Part shown: in pieces, positions 4,855 to 7,871 of the stretch
Numbering within the stretch: the first letter of the stretch is position 1
Layout of the letters: each line of letters opens with the position of its first letter
Source: Planctomycetaceae bacterium UBA4732
GTDB lineage: Bacteria; Planctomycetota; Planctomycetia; Gemmatales; Gemmataceae
DNA: 7,871 bases
Direction of reading: 5' to 3'
NCBI GenBank assembly: GCA_002404095.1
Contig: DHJA01000202.1
Coordinates: 1 to 7,871 of the forward strand
The notes under the pieces: model-generated
Databases searched by the model: none
Told to the model about the DNA's origin: nothing
The model's input: only the letters and a program-made list of their open reading frames with translations
Position numbers and translations under genes: made by a program

Positions 4855-6606
4855 ATGAGCGAGACGCCGACGACGAAGCTATCCGGGGCCGCCATTCTGG
4901 TCCAGTGCCTGATCAATCACGGCGTCGATGTCGTCTTCGCTTACCCCGGCGGCGCCAGTATGCCCATCCACCAGGCGCTCACGCACGTCGCCGACCGCCT
5001 GCGCACCATATTGCCGCGCCATGAACAGGGCGGCGGCTTCGCGGCCGAGGGCTACGCGCGCAGCACCGGAAAGGTCGGCGTCTGTCTCGCCACCAGCGGC
5101 CCCGGCGCCACCAACTTCGTGACCTGTCTCGCCGACGCCAAGCTCGATTCCTGCCCGATCCTCGCCATCACCGGGCAAGTCGGTACGCCCGTCATCGGCA
5201 CCGACGCCTTCCAGGAAACGCCCATCGTCGAGGTCTGCCGGGCCGTCACCAAGCATCATTACCTGATTCTGCGCACCGAGGACATTGTAAGAGTCTTTAA
5301 GGAGGCTTTTCACGTCGCCTCGACCGGCCGGCCCGGCCCCGTCATCGTCGATGTGCCCAAGGACGTGCAGACCAACGAAATCATCGTGACCGACTGGGAT
5401 CCGCCGATGAACCTGCCGGGCTATCAGCCCGACCGCCGTGCCACGCGGCCGGAACTTCAGAAGGTGTTGGAGCTGGTGCGCAAGAGCGAGAGGCCGATCA
5501 TCTACTCCGGCGGCGGCATCATCTCCAGCGAAGCGGCGCCGGCCCTCAAGACGTTCGCCGACCGCACGGGCATCCCGGTCGCGCAGACGTTGCTCGGTCT
5601 CGGCGGCTTCCCCAGCGAGCATTTTCTCTGTCTGCAAATGCTCGGAATGCACGGCACCGTCTATTCTAACTACGCCGTCAACGAAGCCGACCTGTTGTTG
5701 GCCCTGGGCGTCCGTTTCGACGACCGCGTGACCGGCAAAGTGTCGGAGTTCGCCAAGCACGGCAAGATCGTCCACATCGACATCGACCCGTCGGAGATTA
5801 ACAAAAACAAGGTCGCTCATGTGCCCATTGTCGGCGACGTGAATCTGGCCTTGCAAGAACTGAACAAGATGTTGGACGAGAACCCGGCCGTCGGCCCGCG
5901 CACGGGTCAGTTCGCGGAGTGGATTCAGCAGGTCGAGGCGTGGCGCGAGGCGGAGCCGCTACGCTTCGCCGACCGCGACGACGCCATCCTGGCGCAGTAC
6001 GCTATTCAGCGCCTATGGCAGATCATTAAAGAGCGCGGTAAGCTCGACGAGACGATCATCTCGACGGGCGTGGGCCAGCATCAAATGTGGGCGGCGCAGT
6101 ATTTCCACTTTAACCAGCCGCGACGCTGGCTCACCAGCGGCGGTCTCGGCACGATGGGCTTCGGTCTGCCGTCGGCGATGGGCGCCCAAGCGGCCTTCCC
6201 CAATCGGACGGTCGTGGACATCGACGGCGACGGCAGTTTCCTGATGAACATTCAGGAACTGGCGTGCTGTTTCACGGAGAAACTGCCGGTCAAAGTGCTG
6301 CTGCTGAACAACCAACATCTGGGCATGGTGATGCAGTGGGAAGACCGTTTTCACGCGGGGAACCGCGCCCACACTTATCTCGGCGCCGGCCATGACGAGG
6401 CGCCGTATCCGGATTTCGTGGCGTTGGCCAAGGGCTTCCGTTGCGGCGCCCGTCGCATCGAGCAAAAGGACGACCTCGACGGCGCCCTAGAGGAAATGCT
6501 CGACAGCAAGGGGCCGTTCGTGCTGGACGTGATGGTGCCGTATCAGGAGCACGTGCTGCCGATGATCCCTAGCGGCAAGACGGTGCGCGACATTATCAAG
6601 GCTTAA
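4855..6606 (+). CDS. ilvB: Acetolactate synthase large (catalytic) subunit
   Basis: This ThDP enzyme condenses two pyruvates to 2-acetolactate, or pyruvate with 2-oxobutyrate to 2-aceto-2-hydroxybutyrate, the first shared step of valine, leucine and isoleucine synthesis in the cytosol. The 583 residues show the full architecture: an N-terminal ThDP domain with [15 protein letters not shown] (28-42) and catalytic glutamate E57 in [17 protein letters not shown]; a central FAD/nucleotide-type domain; and a C-terminal ThDP domain with GDGS (458-461) followed by NN (485-486), the Mg-ThDP motif. W495 in [11 protein letters not shown] is the tryptophan at the herbicide/quinone-side site. ATG 4855 was preferred over ATG 4840 because GAGAGG lies seven bases before it. 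The biosynthetic type is favoured over catabolic AlsS by the FAD-type residues and [11 protein letters not shown] regulatory subunit ilvN, often adjacent, is not found downstream here. Confidence 0.96.
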   Translation: MSETPTTKLSGAAILVQCLINHGVDVVFAYPGGASMPIHQALTHVADRLRTILPRHEQGGGFAAEGYARSTGKVGVCLATSGPGATNFVTCLADAKLDSCPILAITGQVGTPVIGTDAFQETPIVEVCRAVTKHHYLILRTEDIVRVFKEAFHVASTGRPGPVIVDVPKDVQTNEIIVTDWDPPMNLPGYQPDRRATRPELQKVLELVRKSERPIIYSGGGIISSEAAPALKTFADRTGIPVAQTLLGLGGFPSEHFLCLQMLGMHGTVYSNYAVNEADLLLALGVRFDDRVTGKVSEFAKHGKIVHIDIDPSEINKNKVAHVPIVGDVNLALQELNKMLDENPAVGPRTGQFAEWIQQVEAWREAEPLRFADRDDAILAQYAIQRLWQIIKERGKLDETIISTGVGQHQMWAAQYFHFNQPRRWLTSGGLGTMGFGLPSAMGAQAAFPNRTVVDIDGDGSFLMNIQELACCFTEKLPVKVLLLNNQHLGMVMQWEDRFHAGNRAHTYLGAGHDEAPYPDFVALAKGFRCGARRIEQKDDLDGALEEMLDSKGPFVLDVMVPYQEHVLPMIPSGKTVRDIIKA

Positions 6607-6628
6607 AAGAGGCTCTCCGAAAAGAATG

Positions 6629-6745
6629 GCCACAGATGAACACAGATGAACACAGATAAGAAATAAGAGAGGAAAATCACCGCGTTATCCGGCGATCCTT
6701 GCCTGCCTTTGTTCTTATCTGTGTTCATCTGTGTTCATCTGTGGC
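6629..6745. repeat. Long hairpin of CACAGATGAA units after ilvB
   Basis: Arms 6629-6662 and 6712-6745 are perfect 34-bp inverted copies around a 49-base loop. Each arm holds two direct copies of the decamer CACAGATGAA and a third, variant one. On the + strand the right arm is followed by a T-rich run (CTATTTCTTTTTCTTCC), so it may also end the ilvB transcript. From memory, sequences of the form CTGTGTTCATCTGTGG are a dispersed extragenic repeat found in many environmental bacteria. The gap 6607-6785 holds no gene. Confidence 0.9.
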
Positions 6746-6785
6746 TATTTCTTTTTCTTCCTAAAGAGCCATTTAGGAGACGCGG

Positions 6786-7511
6786 ATGCTGTTCACCGTC
6801 CTGATCCTGCTGGTGATGGCGTTGATCCTAAGCGTCGTCCTGTGGGCCGGCACGATCTGGTTCCAGGGCTGGCTTTACAGTGAACCGGCCGGCGAATTGT
6901 ACTGGCGCGCCCCGGCCGTCGGCGTCGGCCTCACGCTGTTCCTCGCCTTATGGGTGTTCGTCGATTGCCACACCGGTGGCCGCGTCCGTCCGCTTCACCA
7001 AACCAGCGTCTACCAATCCAAGCAATTCGACGAGTTCAAAGCCGTCGTAAAGAAGAACGGCCCGGAGGAGACGTATAAGCGCGTCCCCAACGCGGACAAC
7101 CGCCAGGACTTTCGCGTGGACGGCCGGCGCGACGGAAACAAGCTTCCTGCCCAGCCCGAAAAAATCATCATCACGGAAGACGGCGCCGCCGACGTCTTCG
7201 AGCCGCAGCGCAACGCCAACGGTAATTTCCGCATCGAACCGGGTCAGAATCTGCAATACATCGACAAGTACGGCCGCGTCATGACGGCTGGCGAGCTTGG
7301 GGCGGTGTCGCAGTTCCGTTACGATTGGCTGTTTCTGAACCTGTTCTTCAACGCGGCCCATCTAGGGCTGTGGTTCGCCGGCCTATGGCTGGTGCTGCGC
7401 TATCAGTGGTCGCACGCCTTGGGCCTTGCCTTCGTCCTCTGGCTGACAATGACGCTGTTTCCTGTCCCAATGATCCTAGATTACGCTCAACAGGTGTTTC
7501 ACGTTGTTTAA
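6786..7511 (+). CDS. Four-helix membrane protein of unknown function
   Basis: I do not recognise a named family. The 241-residue product has two N-terminal membrane helices (about 2-24 and 43-62) and two C-terminal ones (about 181-205 and 210-231). Between them lies a polar domain of some 115 residues (63-178) with a charged, turn-rich pattern (RVDGRRDGNKLPAQPEK, ITEDGAADVFEPQRNANGN, IDKYGRVMTAGELG), probably on one side of the membrane. The segment TSVYQSKQFDEFKAVV (73-88) looks helical. No catalytic motif is evident. AGGAG precedes ATG 6786 at good spacing. The stop overlaps the start of a 23-residue microprotein as TAATG. The gap from ilvB contains a long hairpin, so it is probably not strictly co-transcribed with ilvB. 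Confidence 0.85.
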   Translation: MLFTVLILLVMALILSVVLWAGTIWFQGWLYSEPAGELYWRAPAVGVGLTLFLALWVFVDCHTGGRVRPLHQTSVYQSKQFDEFKAVVKKNGPEETYKRVPNADNRQDFRVDGRRDGNKLPAQPEKIIITEDGAADVFEPQRNANGNFRIEPGQNLQYIDKYGRVMTAGELGAVSQFRYDWLFLNLFFNAAHLGLWFAGLWLVLRYQWSHALGLAFVLWLTMTLFPVPMILDYAQQVFHVV

Positions 7512-7582
7512 TGAATCCGGCGTTCTTTGTCCTGTCCACCGTCGCGGTTTGCGCCGTCTTGGCCTTATCCAAAAAGCCATAG
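7511..7582 (+). CDS. 23-residue single-helix membrane microprotein
   Basis: An ATG at 7511-7513 overlaps the TAA of the four-helix protein (TAATG) and opens 23 codons ending in TAG. The peptide starts MNPAFFVLSTVAVCAVLALS and ends KKP: one hydrophobic helix (residues 4-20) with a short N-terminus and a positively charged tail, as in small membrane proteins with a cytoplasmic C-terminus. There is no separate ribosome site, so translation would depend on termination-reinitiation from the upstream gene. That, the membrane character and the neighbour suggest it is a partner or modulator of the four-helix protein. It could also be a chance reading frame. Its last 18 bases overlap the convergent gene at 7565-7834. 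Confidence 0.45.
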   Translation: MNPAFFVLSTVAVCAVLALSKKP

Positions 7583-7834
7583 CGAACCTGCCAACCCGCA
7601 TCCAATTAACCCGCAAGCCGCACAAACAACCAATCGCCGCGTACCCATGCGCTTCCAAGGCCAGGGAGACATCAGCCCTGCGCCAACTAGCGCAAAGGAA
7701 GCCGTCCAGACCCAATACCCGATCCTCACTTCTTCAGGGTTTTTAATTCCGTATATTACGTTCGCAGCCAGCGTACCAATGAGGACTATACTTCCAACTG
7801 ACCGAGCAACCACGGAATCTTTGCTTACAAACAC
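7565..7834 (-). CDS. Small three-helix membrane protein of unknown function
   Basis: The 89-residue product has three hydrophobic segments: about 12-29 (SVGSIVLIGTLAANVIYG), 38-56 (GYWVWTASFALVGAGLMS) and 67-88 (RLVVCAACGLIGCGLAGS, then LWLFG). Short charged loops (KNPEEVR and PWKRMGTRR) separate them. No motif or family is recognisable. The start is a GTG at 7834 with no strong ribosome site; an in-frame stop lies eight codons upstream, so the gene cannot begin much earlier. The base composition here is visibly less GC-rich than in ilvB. The gene runs toward the four-helix protein and overlaps the microprotein by 18 bases. The hydrophobic pattern and clean termini argue for a real gene, but homology would have to confirm it. 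Confidence 0.55.
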   Translation of the reverse strand: MFVSKDSVVARSVGSIVLIGTLAANVIYGIKNPEEVRIGYWVWTASFALVGAGLMSPWPWKRMGTRRLVVCAACGLIGCGLAGSLWLFG

Positions 7835-7871
7835 GGCGGATAAAAGTGTACTTGTTTAGCGCGTCCCCAGC

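Noticed and set aside
4879..5856. A 325-codon open frame on the - strand inside ilvB
   Set aside because: It is fully antisense to an unmistakable acetolactate synthase. Its composition (rich in D, G, V and R, no motif) is what a GC-rich gene gives when read in the complementary frame.
6013..6465. A 150-codon - strand frame inside ilvB
   Set aside because: Shadow of the ThDP domain of ilvB; no ribosome site or recognisable motif.
6629..6662. Tandem CACAGATGAA decamers considered as iterons of a replication origin or an array
   Set aside because: There are only two exact copies per arm, inverted in the second arm. No DnaA-box cluster, AT-rich unwinding region or replication gene is nearby; the hairpin explanation is simpler.
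6948..7361. A - strand 137-codon frame opposite the four-helix membrane protein
   Set aside because: The + strand frame has four membrane helices and a ribosome site; the opposite frame shows only complementary-strand bias.

Overview
The window looks like a piece of a planctomycete chromosome, probably Gemmataceae or a close relative. This is inferred from four things: GC-rich genes; a secreted leucine-rich-repeat protein built from the TDAGLKEL-type repeat common in that group; small toxin-antitoxin cassettes; and wide intergenic gaps filled with hairpin repeats. No rRNA, tRNA, CRISPR array, transposase or phage gene is visible.

Layout. Positions 1-142 hold a promoter-like sequence. 143-636 is a type II toxin-antitoxin pair on the + strand (RelB-like antitoxin and RelE/YafQ-like toxin, ATGA overlap). 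Converging on it from the - strand is a second, unrelated antitoxin of the addiction-module (PF09720-like) type at 698-922. A 22-codon stump of that antitoxin's toxin partner follows it and ends inside the stop codon of the first toxin. A 34-bp-arm hairpin (950-1034) separates this from a secreted LRR protein (1051-1962, -). A 156-bp imperfect palindrome with a perfect 52-bp core (2069-2224) lies between the LRR gene and a secreted protein of unknown function with a C-terminal HEAT-like segment (2232-3062, -). Next is a translationally coupled - strand pair: a coiled-coil protein (3746-4084) and an HNH nuclease-fold protein (3254-3742). Two more hairpin repeats (4153-4248 and 4306-4331) and a 106-aa hypothetical gene (4337-4657, -) follow. 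The + strand then carries ilvB (4855-6606, acetolactate synthase large subunit), a long hairpin repeat (6629-6745), a four-helix membrane protein (6786-7511) and a 23-aa single-helix membrane microprotein whose start overlaps the stop of the previous gene (7511-7582). A small three-helix membrane protein converges from the - strand (7565-7834).

How it fits together. Only ilvB has an assured housekeeping role: the first common step of valine, leucine and isoleucine synthesis. No regulatory-subunit gene (ilvN) follows it here. A sequence upstream of ilvB contains a good promoter (TTGGAA-N17-TAAAAT). It recurs in a second copy at 3145-3239, where it faces the 3' end of the HNH gene and has no + strand gene to serve. 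The rest is accessory: TA modules, secreted proteins, the HNH/coiled-coil pair and a dense set of structurally different palindromic repeats.

The most distinctive signals are the broken toxin stump, the repeated promoter element, the concentric palindrome, the coupled HNH/coiled-coil pair and the overlapping membrane microprotein. I do not see a clearly new multi-gene defence or metabolic system; the HNH/coiled-coil pair is the nearest candidate.
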